Assembly (NCBI RefSeq): GCF_017094465.1
Contig: NZ_CP064791.1
Span: 124,001-188,000 of the forward strand
DNA from: Halapricum desulfuricans
GTDB lineage: Archaea > Halobacteriota > Halobacteria > Halobacteriales > Haloarculaceae
Reading direction: 5' to 3'
Length of the DNA stretch: 64,000 bases
Of this stretch, positions 24,896 to 33,956 are shown in pieces. The notes beneath the pieces were generated by a model. It saw only the letters and a list, made by a program, of their open reading frames with translations, made no database searches and was not told the DNA's origin. Position 1 is the first letter of the stretch; every line of letters starts with the position of its first letter. A program made the translations under genes and the position numbers.

Positions 24896-26133
24896 TGTCA
24901 CAAGTAACGAGACGATTTGATTTCGAGGTTGACGCCGTAGCTGGTGATGCACGTACGGGGACACTCCGAATCGGAAGTCAAGAGTTAGCAACGCCGAATC
25001 TCTTCCCGGTACTCAATTTCTACGGTGGCGGAACAGAACGAAGCGTGTTTGGTGGTGGTATCCACCGAACTATCAAGGAATTCATGATTGGTGCCGACAG
25101 AATCGGTGGCGGAGACTATTCTGAGTATTTCGACTGCACGATGACGTCAGTCGCGTCGCTAACGGACTACAACATCACCCACGAACGCTATCAGAGCTAT
25201 CTCGATACACCGATCAAAGAACGCGAACTGTTCGAACCTTACAACGGTACGTTGTTCGTCGATTCTGGAGGGTTCAAATTCCTCGATGGGGGTGACATCG
25301 ACGGGAGTGACTTCGAGGTCGATATCGATCAGGAAAAGATCTACGAGATTCAGAAAAAGATGGGTGCAGACATCATCCTGAACCTGGACCACCCGATTGC
25401 ACCCGACGATTCACACGAGCAGCGGATGGAGAAAGCAGAGAAAACAGCACTCAACATCGCTGAGTTCCTCGACTTGTCTAGCGATTTTGACGGTGCTCGG
25501 TATCTCACCCTTCATGGATACAACTACTCGATGATGGACGCATTCCTCGAGAAAATCACGAGTATCGTCGATACGCGAGAGATTCACGAGGCTTTCGACG
25601 GCGTTGCACTTGGCAGCTTAGTCCCGAAGAAAGACAATCGAGAGCTCCTCATCCAGGCGGTAACGGATTGTCAAGAGGTGCTTCAGGACTGGGGGTTCGA
25701 CGATATGCCTCTCCACGTGCTGGGGATCTCTAGCCGGGCAGTACCCCTCTTGGCTGCTCTCGGTGTGGATAGCTTCGACGCCTCGAGTTACCTCCACAAT
25801 GCGATCAACGGGAAGTACTACAAATCGATGATGGAGAGCGTACCAATCTCCGAGGTCTCTTTCGAGAACTGTGATTGTCCTGTCTGTTCGTCAGAGCTCC
25901 ATAGACAACGAATGCGAGGCGACGCAGAGTATCAGAAGGATATCTACGGGGCAGTCGCTGTACACAATCTCATCATTCAGAAACAGGAACTTGCGACCAT
26001 TCGCGACCGTATTCGAGCAGAGGGAACCGCCCCTCTCAGAGAATACATCGAATCCACAGTGGCCAGAGATAAACAGACGCGGCAAGTCGCGCACAAAGTC
26101 GTCAATCAATCGCTCGGAGGGTACTTCCAATGA
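24892..26133 (+). CDS. dpdA: DpdA-like tRNA-guanine transglycosylase homologue acting on DNA (1)
   Basis: Predicted to exchange guanine for preQ0 in DNA. It is 413 residues in the TGT barrel fold. DSGGF at 124-128 and D166 in LNLDHP are where TGT has its general-acid and nucleophile Asp; GSLVPKKDN and DSFDASSYLHNA line the substrate pocket; C327, C329, C332 and H358 form the TGT zinc site. It lacks the PUA and archaeosine domains of tRNA enzymes. A second homologue lies at 29039. It overlaps DUF6884 upstream and the GHKL ATPase downstream by 4 bases each, so all three are one translational unit. That it acts on DNA is inferred from this context and from its divergence from tRNA-specific enzymes. 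Confidence 0.82.
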   Translation: MMSQVTRRFDFEVDAVAGDARTGTLRIGSQELATPNLFPVLNFYGGGTERSVFGGGIHRTIKEFMIGADRIGGGDYSEYFDCTMTSVASLTDYNITHERYQSYLDTPIKERELFEPYNGTLFVDSGGFKFLDGGDIDGSDFEVDIDQEKIYEIQKKMGADIILNLDHPIAPDDSHEQRMEKAEKTALNIAEFLDLSSDFDGARYLTLHGYNYSMMDAFLEKITSIVDTREIHEAFDGVALGSLVPKKDNRELLIQAVTDCQEVLQDWGFDDMPLHVLGISSRAVPLLAALGVDSFDASSYLHNAINGKYYKSMMESVPISEVSFENCDCPVCSSELHRQRMRGDAEYQKDIYGAVAVHNLIIQKQELATIRDRIRAEGTAPLREYIESTVARDKQTRQVAHKVVNQSLGGYFQ

Positions 26134-27692
26134 AGAAAGCACCAAAAGTCAACGAGGTAAACGAGTTCTTAGAGATTGCGAGCGACTTCGAGGATCCACT
26201 GGAAGTCATCCGTGAGTCACTCTCGAACTCGTACGACGCTGAAGCATCGGAAATCGAGATTACGATTCGAAGCCGACCGCAGGGGTCGGACATCATTATC
26301 GAAGACGACGGGAACGGAATGAACGAGCGCGACCTAGAATCGTTCTTTGACCTCGGTAATTCCCAGAAGACGGACTCTATCGGGTACAAGGGCCACGGCA
26401 CCAAGATCTTCTACAAGAGTGATCGCATTGTGGTCAATACGGCCAAGAACGGGGTTAACCGCCGAGCGGTGATGGATAACCCTTGGGAGAAACTTAATCG
26501 GCAGGAACTCCCAGAATACGAATTGACTAAAGCAGATGTCAGGGATGAGAATCAGGGCACGCGTATCAAAATCACAAACTTCCGTTCTGGTGAGGGATTC
26601 GATCCCGAATCACTCACATATAACAAGATCCATCACTACCTGAAGTGGAAAACAATCGCTGGATCGACGGCCCATTTCTTCGAAGATAATCCCAGAGAGA
26701 TGGACATCCGAGTAGACCTGGGTGAGGAGATCGATGATACGAGGGACGAACTCGTCACCACCAGTCGATTGGAATTCCCTGACGAGCAGCTAGAACCCAG
26801 TGACGACGAGTTCCCAGCAGAGCGGATGTGCAAACACTACGAGCCACGTGAGATTGAAGTCGAATACGATGGTGGAATGACGACAGTACAAATAGTCGGG
26901 ATGGTTGGAGGGAAGGCTGCCAGAAACGAACTACCCACACACGGTCGTCATTCGGTGCAGTTCGGTGTCTGGTTCGCCAAGGATCACATCAAGGTGGAGC
27001 AGATCAACGAAACCATCTCTCACGACAACGAGTTCATTCACTTCTTCTTCATTGTCAACTGTCAGGATCTCGAATTATCTGCCAACCGGGAAACGATCCG
27101 GAATAAATCGAATCCAGTCTTCAGAGCAGTTCGTGACGAAGTAGAATTCTATATGTCCAAGGTAACTCAGGACCCTTGGTTCAAGAACTATCTCGAAATC
27201 CGGCGAGAGGGGAAACTCAAGCGTCGGGCCCGGACGCAGGAATCGTCCCTGCAAGATCGGCGAAAATCGGTTACTGAGCGCGAGCGATTTGAGCCATCTA
27301 ACCGAGCTGAAGTCTTACTCGCGGTCGAACGAGCGTCTCAGCAGCAAGCCGGCTTCTCCTTGCAGGTCGAAGACTACCAGCCGGATGCTGACATCCAGGC
27401 TATCGTCCGGCATCAGGGTAAACTCCGGAATGCTGCGATTCACCACCAGCTTACAGAGCACTTCAAGAACGAGAGCCCGCTGGAACACATTGATCTTATC
27501 ATCTATTGGGAGCAGGGAGATCCGACGAAGCTGAACGAAGTGGAGCGAACAGGATACATTGGCGGGGAAATCGAGATTGACCACGACAGTGGGTCCATCA
27601 CGTACCAGCGCGACGGTGATTCCTCGTATATTGAGCTGTTGAGCTTGACTGACGTATTCAAACCCAAGACGAAGGCCATCGCAGACGATTGA
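26130..27692 (+). CDS. GHKL-type ATPase coupled to the transglycosylase
   Basis: 520 residues. The N-terminal third is a GHKL (Hsp90/MutL/topoisomerase VI) ATP-binding domain: VIRESLSNSYDAEA (N box with Glu, Asn, Asp), IEDDGNGMN (G1), and IGYKGHGTKIFY (G2). The middle, with FVVNCQDLELSANRET-like segments, resembles the second domain of MutL and MORC proteins; the C-terminus is unassigned. The ATG overlaps the stop of the transglycosylase. An ATP-driven clamp or loading factor for modification is plausible, possibly in the place of the ATPase partner DpdB of bacterial systems; this is inference. Confidence 0.78.
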   Translation: MKKAPKVNEVNEFLEIASDFEDPLEVIRESLSNSYDAEASEIEITIRSRPQGSDIIIEDDGNGMNERDLESFFDLGNSQKTDSIGYKGHGTKIFYKSDRIVVNTAKNGVNRRAVMDNPWEKLNRQELPEYELTKADVRDENQGTRIKITNFRSGEGFDPESLTYNKIHHYLKWKTIAGSTAHFFEDNPREMDIRVDLGEEIDDTRDELVTTSRLEFPDEQLEPSDDEFPAERMCKHYEPREIEVEYDGGMTTVQIVGMVGGKAARNELPTHGRHSVQFGVWFAKDHIKVEQINETISHDNEFIHFFFIVNCQDLELSANRETIRNKSNPVFRAVRDEVEFYMSKVTQDPWFKNYLEIRREGKLKRRARTQESSLQDRRKSVTERERFEPSNRAEVLLAVERASQQQAGFSLQVEDYQPDADIQAIVRHQGKLRNAAIHHQLTEHFKNESPLEHIDLIIYWEQGDPTKLNEVERTGYIGGEIEIDHDSGSITYQRDGDSSYIELLSLTDVFKPKTKAIADD

Positions 27693-27826
27693 TTTGATAA
27701 TCGTTCCACTCACGGTTCACAGTAGGTGGCATTCAGCCATCTAACGCCTTGGCGGATCTCTATTTCCCAACACACCACATAGCAAATTGCTCGTAAAGTA
27801 ACTCCGGTGTTCTGCTTGTGTCGATA

Positions 27827-28948
27827 TTACTCAATTTGCTGTTCAACACACCACTCGTATAGGTCTTCTTTGAGGTCCTCTGAAGTCTCACCGAACAATT
27901 TCCCGAGTCGCCACCCGAGGTTCTCCCAGGTGAGTTGACTCAACACTTCCTCGTTCAATTCTTTGCCATTGACGGCGTCGTTCCATCCTACTTTGAACCG
28001 TCCCCGCCGGTAGTTGGCATCTGGAGCGACTTTACGGACGTCTTCCTCGTAGGTTAGTGCCTCATATGACACAGGGGGGCTAGACGCTTCTACAGTCTGA
28101 TCGTCATCGGCGGAGAACGTGCCACGGTCTATCTCTTTAACCTCCTCGTGTAGGCCTCCCTTTGGTGCGAAGACAACTTCGAGTGGCGTGTGGTCTGAGA
28201 GGTCGTCGTACTTGTGGAGATAAGATGCCTCAGTTGCGTGAAGTCGTTGGCTCGCGAAGACGTGATCAAATCGTCGTGGGAATTCATTCCCGTTATTCTC
28301 GGCAGTCCAACTATACGCATCATCACCATAGCCGTTGACTTCACGATAGACATCGGTAAGGTCGTGATCAGCTAGGTCTACCATGACACTGCGTTCGGCG
28401 TTGATCCAACTCTCGTCACTCCCCCATACCGTGACTTCTCCAGACTCGCTTTCTTTTTTCGGAGAATTGAAATCACCACAGAGGAACCGATATTCGGGCG
28501 GATCATCTACGGCGAGTCGATCGTAGAGTGCCTCGAACATCTCGGTCTTGACCTCGCCATATATGCTACCTGGGAGGACGTGGACAGTGTGGCCTTCTAT
28601 TCGACCGAAGGGGGTGAAGAATTCCGCAGAGAGTGCTTGATGCTTATTCGGCATTTCAAAGGTTTCTGGCGGAAGCACTCTGAATGGCCACCGACTCGCA
28701 AACGCGCATCCTGAACTGTTGCCAGGGTCGTCAAAACGAAACTCATGGCTATGCGCGGTGTATTCGAAACCGTGGTTGCGGAGATATTGACGTGGACGAC
28801 GACTCGTCTTTACACCGACTTCTTGTAACGCTACGATGTCTGGCGTACGTTCCTGAAGCGCTGTCATCTGCTCTTCGAACCGACTGATCGACGATCTCTC
28901 TACATTCCACGTAATGAGCCTCAACTGTTCGTCCTCAGGACTGGCCAT
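27827..28948 (-). CDS. Endonuclease/exonuclease/phosphatase family protein
   Basis: 373 residues from MASPEDEQLRL (the frame extends to 28984 with another possible start). The EEP fold motifs are clear: LITWNVERS, DIVALQEVG with the metal-binding Glu, LCGDFNSPK with the catalytic Asp and Asn, RFDHVFAS, and LSDHTPLEV with the Asp-His pair. A C-terminal extension of about 110 residues (GWNDAVNGKELNEEVLSQLTWENLGWRLGKLFG) is not part of the EEP domain. It could cut DNA, RNA or a phosphodiester metabolite. It lies tail-to-tail with the GHKL gene and downstream of the second transglycosylase on the same strand, so it is likely part of the same system. Confidence 0.85.
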   Translation of the reverse strand: MASPEDEQLRLITWNVERSSISRFEEQMTALQERTPDIVALQEVGVKTSRRPRQYLRNHGFEYTAHSHEFRFDDPGNSSGCAFASRWPFRVLPPETFEMPNKHQALSAEFFTPFGRIEGHTVHVLPGSIYGEVKTEMFEALYDRLAVDDPPEYRFLCGDFNSPKKESESGEVTVWGSDESWINAERSVMVDLADHDLTDVYREVNGYGDDAYSWTAENNGNEFPRRFDHVFASQRLHATEASYLHKYDDLSDHTPLEVVFAPKGGLHEEVKEIDRGTFSADDDQTVEASSPPVSYEALTYEEDVRKVAPDANYRRGRFKVGWNDAVNGKELNEEVLSQLTWENLGWRLGKLFGETSEDLKEDLYEWCVEQQIE

Positions 28949-29038
28949 GGAGCTTACGAGTAGTCGAGTACCTATAGAATTCATCCCGGCTCTCTAAAAC
29001 TAGAGTACCAACCCGGGTTGTCGCTCACTAAATGAGCT

Positions 29039-31051
29039 CTATTCGGCGGTCGCAGCCAAGAAGTCGGTGAGCTCTTCGATGTTCTCGTTCCGGAAGAATT
29101 CAGTCAGTTGGAGAGCCTTCGGATCTCTTGGTAACACTTGACCGCGCCCATATTCTTCGAGCGCATCTTCGATTACCTGCCGATACGTTTTGCTCGTGAC
29201 GTAGCCGACGATCTCGTCGTAGTTATCGCCGTGCTTTTCCAGATACCGAAGAACTCGATCAGTGACTAGCTCGATTTGCCGTTCATCTTCGCCTGCCAGA
29301 ACATATTCGTATTCGAGGACTGGTTTCTCCTCTTCGAACTCTTCAGGGACCGGGCCGTACATTCCGGAGACCGTCACCTTGTGAATTCTGGACTTGTGCT
29401 TCCCGAGCTTGTCAGCTAATACTGAGTGGGTTCTCGACTCAGAGTACGGCTTTTGTTGGCTACAGGGGATCAAGAGACATACATCGCGATCAGCGGGCGG
29501 GGTGTACGATCGAGTGCTCACATCGAAGCTATGTGGACCATATTCGAGAGAGATGCTTCGAGTTTCGTCCGACTCGTCAACGCCACCATCCCAATCAGAG
29601 AGTTTCTTCTGATCGCTCCGGAGCTCTGTCCCAGGTAAGAGGTCGTAAGCACCGAGTTGTTCGATATCGTTCCGAAGACTCTTGTCACGTATCTGGGCTT
29701 GTTCGAGCCCTGTTTTGATTTGTTCGTGCTCCCGGGCGAAGTTGACGACGTACTCCAATAGGTTTCCTTCGTTGATATGCCTCCGAACGCGTTGGAGTTC
29801 GTCGTTGTACACTTCGAAGTTGTGCCGGGCAAGCAGCGCGTAGTAGTCGCTCTTGATTGGTTCGTCGTTATCTTTGCGCCTCTCTCGCTCGTCGTAGCTG
29901 AAATCTCTGTTCAGCACCGACTGCATCTCCTCATATGACGTATCGTATTCGCTATCTCCCTGACAGAGCAGACAGTGTTCCAGATTGCAGGGATAATCGG
30001 TTCCTTCGACTTCTAAATCGTCGAGGTGGATGTTCTCCCACGTTTCCGGATGGAGATACTTCCGAAACTTCGCCGATTGCATGTGGCTCGAGCAGTCGAA
30101 GGAATCGACGCCAAGCAGCGCCAGTAGTGATACCTGCTTTCCGCCGATTCCGAAGACGTGGAGTCCCATCTCGTCTGCACGATCTTCCGGAATCGCGTCT
30201 TTCGCACCCTGGACAATATCGACGAGTACATCGACGCTACTTCGGAGGGGAACTAGGGATCCGATAGCGAATCCGTCTGGCTGTGTCTCGACGTCGGCCT
30301 CAGCTAGACGCTCGATGAAAGTACCAACGTACCAGTTTACCGTCTCGTAATCGTGTCCGTGGAGAGCGACGTATACTCCTGGTTTGTCATCGCTATCAAT
30401 CCAGTCATTGAGTGTGTGTAAAGGTATGTCGTTTTCTTCAAAATGAGTGATCAAATCGACCGGATTATCCAAAAGACGAAGACATTCAACCGCGCTATCG
30501 ATGCTACGTTCCATCCGCTCGAACTTTTCTTCTTCGCGGAGCTTCGGAGGAATCGGATAGTCTAGCGTGGCAATGATATCGGCACCAAAATCGATCTGTA
30601 GGCCGAGAATACTCTTTGGATTTGTATACAATCCCCATTCGTTTTTAGTTCCACCTTCCTCAGGAGCTTCTCCGAAGGTGTTTGAATTCATCAATTTGAA
30701 ACCGCCAGAATCGATGAACACGGGCGAATTAAGATCCGGGAAATCCTCATCATCCGCTTCTGCAAATCGCTCGTGAAATGTCTTATCACGCCAGAAGTTC
30801 TTCAAGTTTCCTGGAGAGACGCCGTAGTCGGAGAAACTCATCGCCTGGAACATGACGCCTTGCAGATGATCGCTTGCGATGAGACGATCTCGCATACGCC
30901 TCCAGACTCCTCCAGATTTGAGCGTGGTTCCGCCAATTAGATTGATCACAGGGAAGAGTGCAGGTGTCTCAACTGGCCCGTGTGGTACGGACATCTCTCC
31001 AATGCGTCCGTATCCATCGTCACCATGTTGCGTTACCCGGAAGGAAGCCAT
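29039..31051 (-). CDS. DpdA-like transglycosylase fused to an archaeosine-synthase-like domain (2)
   Basis: 670 residues. The N-terminal TGT domain has DSGGF at 114-118, D164 in TLDYP, GSLVPLRSS, DSFDCSSHMQ and a zinc site (three Cys around residues 360-370 in CNLEHCLLC, then the His of ARHN). After a linker, residues 523-650 resemble the DUF5591 catalytic domain of ArcS: IPCSQQKPYSESRTHSV (ArcS C-S-x-x-K-P-Y-S), then VSGMYGPVPEEFEE and YDEIVGYVTSKTY. ArcS turns preQ0 in tRNA into archaeosine. The fusion suggests an enzyme that inserts and then amidinates a 7-deazaguanine, perhaps giving deoxyarchaeosine in DNA. The start ATG 31051 is the first in frame. A second, different homologue sits at 24892. 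Confidence 0.85.
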   Translation of the reverse strand: MASFRVTQHGDDGYGRIGEMSVPHGPVETPALFPVINLIGGTTLKSGGVWRRMRDRLIASDHLQGVMFQAMSFSDYGVSPGNLKNFWRDKTFHERFAEADDEDFPDLNSPVFIDSGGFKLMNSNTFGEAPEEGGTKNEWGLYTNPKSILGLQIDFGADIIATLDYPIPPKLREEEKFERMERSIDSAVECLRLLDNPVDLITHFEENDIPLHTLNDWIDSDDKPGVYVALHGHDYETVNWYVGTFIERLAEADVETQPDGFAIGSLVPLRSSVDVLVDIVQGAKDAIPEDRADEMGLHVFGIGGKQVSLLALLGVDSFDCSSHMQSAKFRKYLHPETWENIHLDDLEVEGTDYPCNLEHCLLCQGDSEYDTSYEEMQSVLNRDFSYDERERRKDNDEPIKSDYYALLARHNFEVYNDELQRVRRHINEGNLLEYVVNFAREHEQIKTGLEQAQIRDKSLRNDIEQLGAYDLLPGTELRSDQKKLSDWDGGVDESDETRSISLEYGPHSFDVSTRSYTPPADRDVCLLIPCSQQKPYSESRTHSVLADKLGKHKSRIHKVTVSGMYGPVPEEFEEEKPVLEYEYVLAGEDERQIELVTDRVLRYLEKHGDNYDEIVGYVTSKTYRQVIEDALEEYGRGQVLPRDPKALQLTEFFRNENIEELTDFLAATAE

Positions 31052-31427
31052 TAAGCACAGTTGGGTAGCAGGTTAGGTGGCAAAGGCTCTTCGCTTCCGC
31101 GATTGAGAGTTCGTTTATCGATTTATATACCACCGTCATCCTCGGTACTGTGAAGAGCGCTACACCGCTGTCACAGTGATCTGACCGCTTGCGGTGTCGT
31201 CTCACACAAACAATTAATAGGACCACACCAAAATTAGGAACACTTCGCCAGCGACGCTCCGTGCGTCGCACCGGGTCTGTTGGCATCGCCCACAACTAAT
31301 AACCTGACGCGCACCGCCGCACTGAAGAGTGGCGTCGCTGGTTTCCTCGCCATCTTCCACAGTGGCGACCTTGTCCAGTGCCGGCTCCACGTAGTGAGCG
31401 GTGGCGTCGCCCACGGGTTCATTCCTC
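31052..31427. other. Intergenic promoter region between the fusion transglycosylase and TFB (2)
   Basis: About 375 bases. A TATATAAA-type element on the minus strand near 31117-31125 could serve the transglycosylase gene (leader of about 44 nt). GTGGCGTCGC-like units recur near 31331 and 31391 with a variant near 31282. A minus-strand frame of about 70 codons (31214-31423) with a cluster of cysteines (CGRCQQTRC) overlaps the start of TFB and might be a small protein, but support is weak. Confidence 0.35.
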
Positions 31428-32339
31428 ATGTCTGAACACGCCACACAGACCCATCACTCTCGTACGGTCCACAAACCCACCCCTCGTACAACGGAACCAA
31501 CGGAGAAGGCGGCCTGTAGTGAGTGTGGGAAGACGACTGTCGGTGTAGACGCTGACGGTATCGAGTACTGCCAAGAGTGTGGAATGGTACTTGACGACCA
31601 ACCGATCGAGCGCACCGAACCTAGCTGGACTCCTCGAGACGAGCGGCGGACTGGCCCATCTACGAGCCAGCTGTGGCTACAGAAGGGGACGACAATCGGG
31701 AAGGCGAAGGGGGTCTCGAATAGCGAAGTCGCGAAGCTCACCCACTACAACAACCGTCTCGCATACGACGAGAAGTCTCTCTTGAGAGGGCTCCGAGAAG
31801 TCCGGAGTTTAGCGGCAGCACTGGACGTTCCCTCTTCGACCGCGGAACAATCTGCATACCTCTATCGAAAAGCTGCGAATGCGAATCTTCTCCAGGGCCG
31901 ATCTATGGACGCAATTGCAGCGACATGCGTGTATATCGCAGCTCGACGAAACGGGCCGCCGCTAACGTTCTCCGGAGTCGCTACTGTATCGCCCGTATCT
32001 GAGAGCGATATCTCGACCGCCTATCGGACTGTACTCAGCGAATTGGATCTCTCGATGCGGCCACCCGAGCCGCAAGAGTTCCTTCCTCGTATCGCCTCTC
32101 GTGTGGGGGTCTCTCATAGCGTCCAGCGTGAGGCTGCTCAAATTTTGGCAACGGCAACCGAAGCAGGTGCTCATATCGGGCAGAGCCCACCGGGTGTTGC
32201 CGGTGCGGCCGTGTACGGGGCAGCAAAACGAGCAGATCCCGATATCACACAGGATGACGTGGCTGACGTTGCGGGGGTCAGCCCAGTCACCCTTTCACGG
32301 CAGTGGCAAAATCTCAAAGATACCCTCGAGGACGACTAG
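31428..32339 (+). CDS. Transcription initiation factor TFB-like protein (2)
   Basis: 303 residues from MSEHATQTHH, close to full TFB length. The zinc ribbon is C30, C33, C48, C51 (CSECGKTT...CQECG). A B-finger/linker region follows (WTPRDERRTG...KGTTIGK), then two cyclin repeats (SMDAIAATCVYIAARRNG and SPPGVAAAAVYGAAKR, ending DVAGVSPVTLSRQWQNL). It is complete in domain layout and could work as an alternative TFB. The frame is open from 31401; MSEH... is chosen because relatives begin close to the ribbon. Confidence 0.85.
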   Translation: MSEHATQTHHSRTVHKPTPRTTEPTEKAACSECGKTTVGVDADGIEYCQECGMVLDDQPIERTEPSWTPRDERRTGPSTSQLWLQKGTTIGKAKGVSNSEVAKLTHYNNRLAYDEKSLLRGLREVRSLAAALDVPSSTAEQSAYLYRKAANANLLQGRSMDAIAATCVYIAARRNGPPLTFSGVATVSPVSESDISTAYRTVLSELDLSMRPPEPQEFLPRIASRVGVSHSVQREAAQILATATEAGAHIGQSPPGVAGAAVYGAAKRADPDITQDDVADVAGVSPVTLSRQWQNLKDTLEDD

Positions 32340-32664
32340 ACGTTTTCCGGGGGCTCCTGGACGCAAGTTCCTCAGAGCCAAATACCTAGCCTTGTTGAAA
32401 ACCTCATCTTTTGACAAGTTTCAGCAGCCGTGCTGAACACAACGCGCATATCTCGTGGCCACCAATGAGTGAATCCACCAATACAGGGACTTGATTCAGG
32501 ACCCCAACTTTTCGGAGGGGTGGCGGACTCTGCACTGTTTCGTGGATTACTGGATAAATGCCCCAAAACTCGGCTCAGAGGATTTTAAGCAATTGCTGAA
32601 TGGCGTGGCGCAGAATAGATAACCAACCGCTAAAGACACATCACACCGCTCTCGCCTCAAAGAC
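32340..32664. other. Intergenic region with probable decayed IS ends
   Basis: No gene. The sequence around 32415-32460 (TTTCAGCAGCCGTGCTGAA and GCGCATATC) looks like the inverted-repeat ends of haloarchaeal insertion sequences, and similar words recur at 33860-33890. It also carries one copy of the 15-base repeat at 32373. Confidence 0.3.
32373..32387 (+). repeat. 15-base direct repeat, left copy
   Basis: CAGAGCCAAATACCT, identical to 35362-35376. The two copies bracket a 3-kb segment with the HNH nuclease and PD-(D/E)XK nuclease genes. Confidence 0.6.
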
Positions 32665-33756
32665 GTGACGGGGCGAGCCAGGACCCTCGTACGAATGCTT
32701 AAGCCCGACCCAGTGGTACCGCCTCATAAGCAACTGGTCTCCGTGCCCGACGACACCGTCGAGTGCCCTATTTGCGGCACGCCGGTCACGCCCAACGGAC
32801 TCTGGAGCCACACGAGTAACACCCACTCCGACGACGACGTCCGCGCTGCGATGCTCGAAGTCCTCGCCGCGGTTGCCGACGATCTCGGGCACACTCCCAC
32901 CACCAAGGACCTGGACGCATACCCGCGGGCCCCCAGTTACGCCAGCTACGGCAACTGGTTCGGATCCTACAACGACGCGCTGCGTGCCGCCAACCTCGAG
33001 GTCACCCGCACGTCCCACGGTCGGGATGCAACCGACGCCGAACTGCTAGAGCACCTGCGGGCGCTTACCGACGAGCTTGGCCACCCGCCGTCGAGCCAGT
33101 ACATGGACCAGCACGGCCGGTACTCCGCGACCCTCTACAAGACCCGGTGGGGGAGCTGGTCGGACGCCCTCGCGGCCGCCGATGTCCCGACGCCGGGGTA
33201 CAGCCGCGCGGAGCTGCGCGAGCACCTGCGCGACCTCGGCGATACCCTGTGCCGGCCGCCCTCGGCGCCGGAAGTGAACGCCGCCGACGGTCCGTACCAT
33301 CGGGTGTACCAACAAGAGTTCGGTAGCTGGATCGAGGCGCTGCTGGCCGCCGGGTTCGACGTCGAGGACACCCGCGCGAACCACGGCGTCACAGACACGA
33401 TCCACTCGCCTGGGGCGGGCGGTGGCGACGCCCAGGACACCATCGACTACGGGCCGGGGTTCGACGATGCAAAGAAGCGCGCGGTCCGCGAGCGTGACGG
33501 CCGGGAATGCCAGCGGTGCGGGCTCGACGAGGACACTCACCTGGCGGCGTTCGACCGGCGGCTGCCCGTTCACCACATCGAGCCGGCGCGCACCGTCGAG
33601 GACCCGCGGGAGCGCAATGATATGCCGAACCTCGTCACCGTCTGTGTGGCGTGCCATACGAAAATTGATACGGGGCACGCACCGAATCCAGACCCTGGCG
33701 GCGGGCAGACGGCTCAAACGAGGCTGGACGAATTCGGCGAGGAGGAGTCACAGTAG
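32665..33756 (+). CDS. HNH endonuclease with homing-endonuclease-type repeats
   Basis: 363 residues, with a possible later start at ATG 32695. An N-terminal C2H2-like motif (CPICGTPV...H) precedes three repeats of about 50 residues, each ending in a W-x-x-A-L motif: SYASYGNWFGSYNDALRAA, YKTRWGSWSDALAAA and YQQEFGSWIEALLAAGF. These match the DNA-binding repeats associated with homing HNH enzymes. The C-terminal HNH domain has CQRCGLDEDTH, LPVHHIEPA and NLVTVCVACHTKI, with Cys pairs that bind zinc. It has much higher GC than its neighbours, so it was probably acquired separately. Confidence 0.85.
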   Translation: MTGRARTLVRMLKPDPVVPPHKQLVSVPDDTVECPICGTPVTPNGLWSHTSNTHSDDDVRAAMLEVLAAVADDLGHTPTTKDLDAYPRAPSYASYGNWFGSYNDALRAANLEVTRTSHGRDATDAELLEHLRALTDELGHPPSSQYMDQHGRYSATLYKTRWGSWSDALAAADVPTPGYSRAELREHLRDLGDTLCRPPSAPEVNAADGPYHRVYQQEFGSWIEALLAAGFDVEDTRANHGVTDTIHSPGAGGGDAQDTIDYGPGFDDAKKRAVRERDGRECQRCGLDEDTHLAAFDRRLPVHHIEPARTVEDPRERNDMPNLVTVCVACHTKIDTGHAPNPDPGGGQTAQTRLDEFGEEESQ

Positions 33757-33956
33757 ACGCCTACCGCGGGCGGCGAAATCTGCGTAGATCACCGGCTGCT
33801 GAATATATCCTCTATATCGTTCACGAGGTTACTGACGGTGATCGAGTAGTTTCTTGAGACCCTGCTGAATGCACAGAGCATATCAACCAGTTACCGCACA
33901 GGCTCCCCGTGGGCGACTGTTCGGAATAGCAGTTCGTTCTCGCTAGCTGGATGTAC
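33757..33956. other. Intergenic region with IS-end-like words
   Basis: About 200 bases, no gene. CTGCTGAATGCACAGAGCAT near 33864 resembles TGCTGAACACAACGCGCATATC near 32433 (17 of 22 positions over the aligned core), and GCTGAATATA near 33797 recurs inverted near 35320. Probably remnants of insertion sequences around the nuclease genes. Confidence 0.3.

Noticed and set aside
24892-26133. Call as the host's tRNA archaeosine transglycosylase
   Set aside because: It lacks the C-terminal archaeosine/PUA domains, differs around the catalytic motifs, and is coupled to a GHKL ATPase and DUF6884 rather than to tRNA genes.
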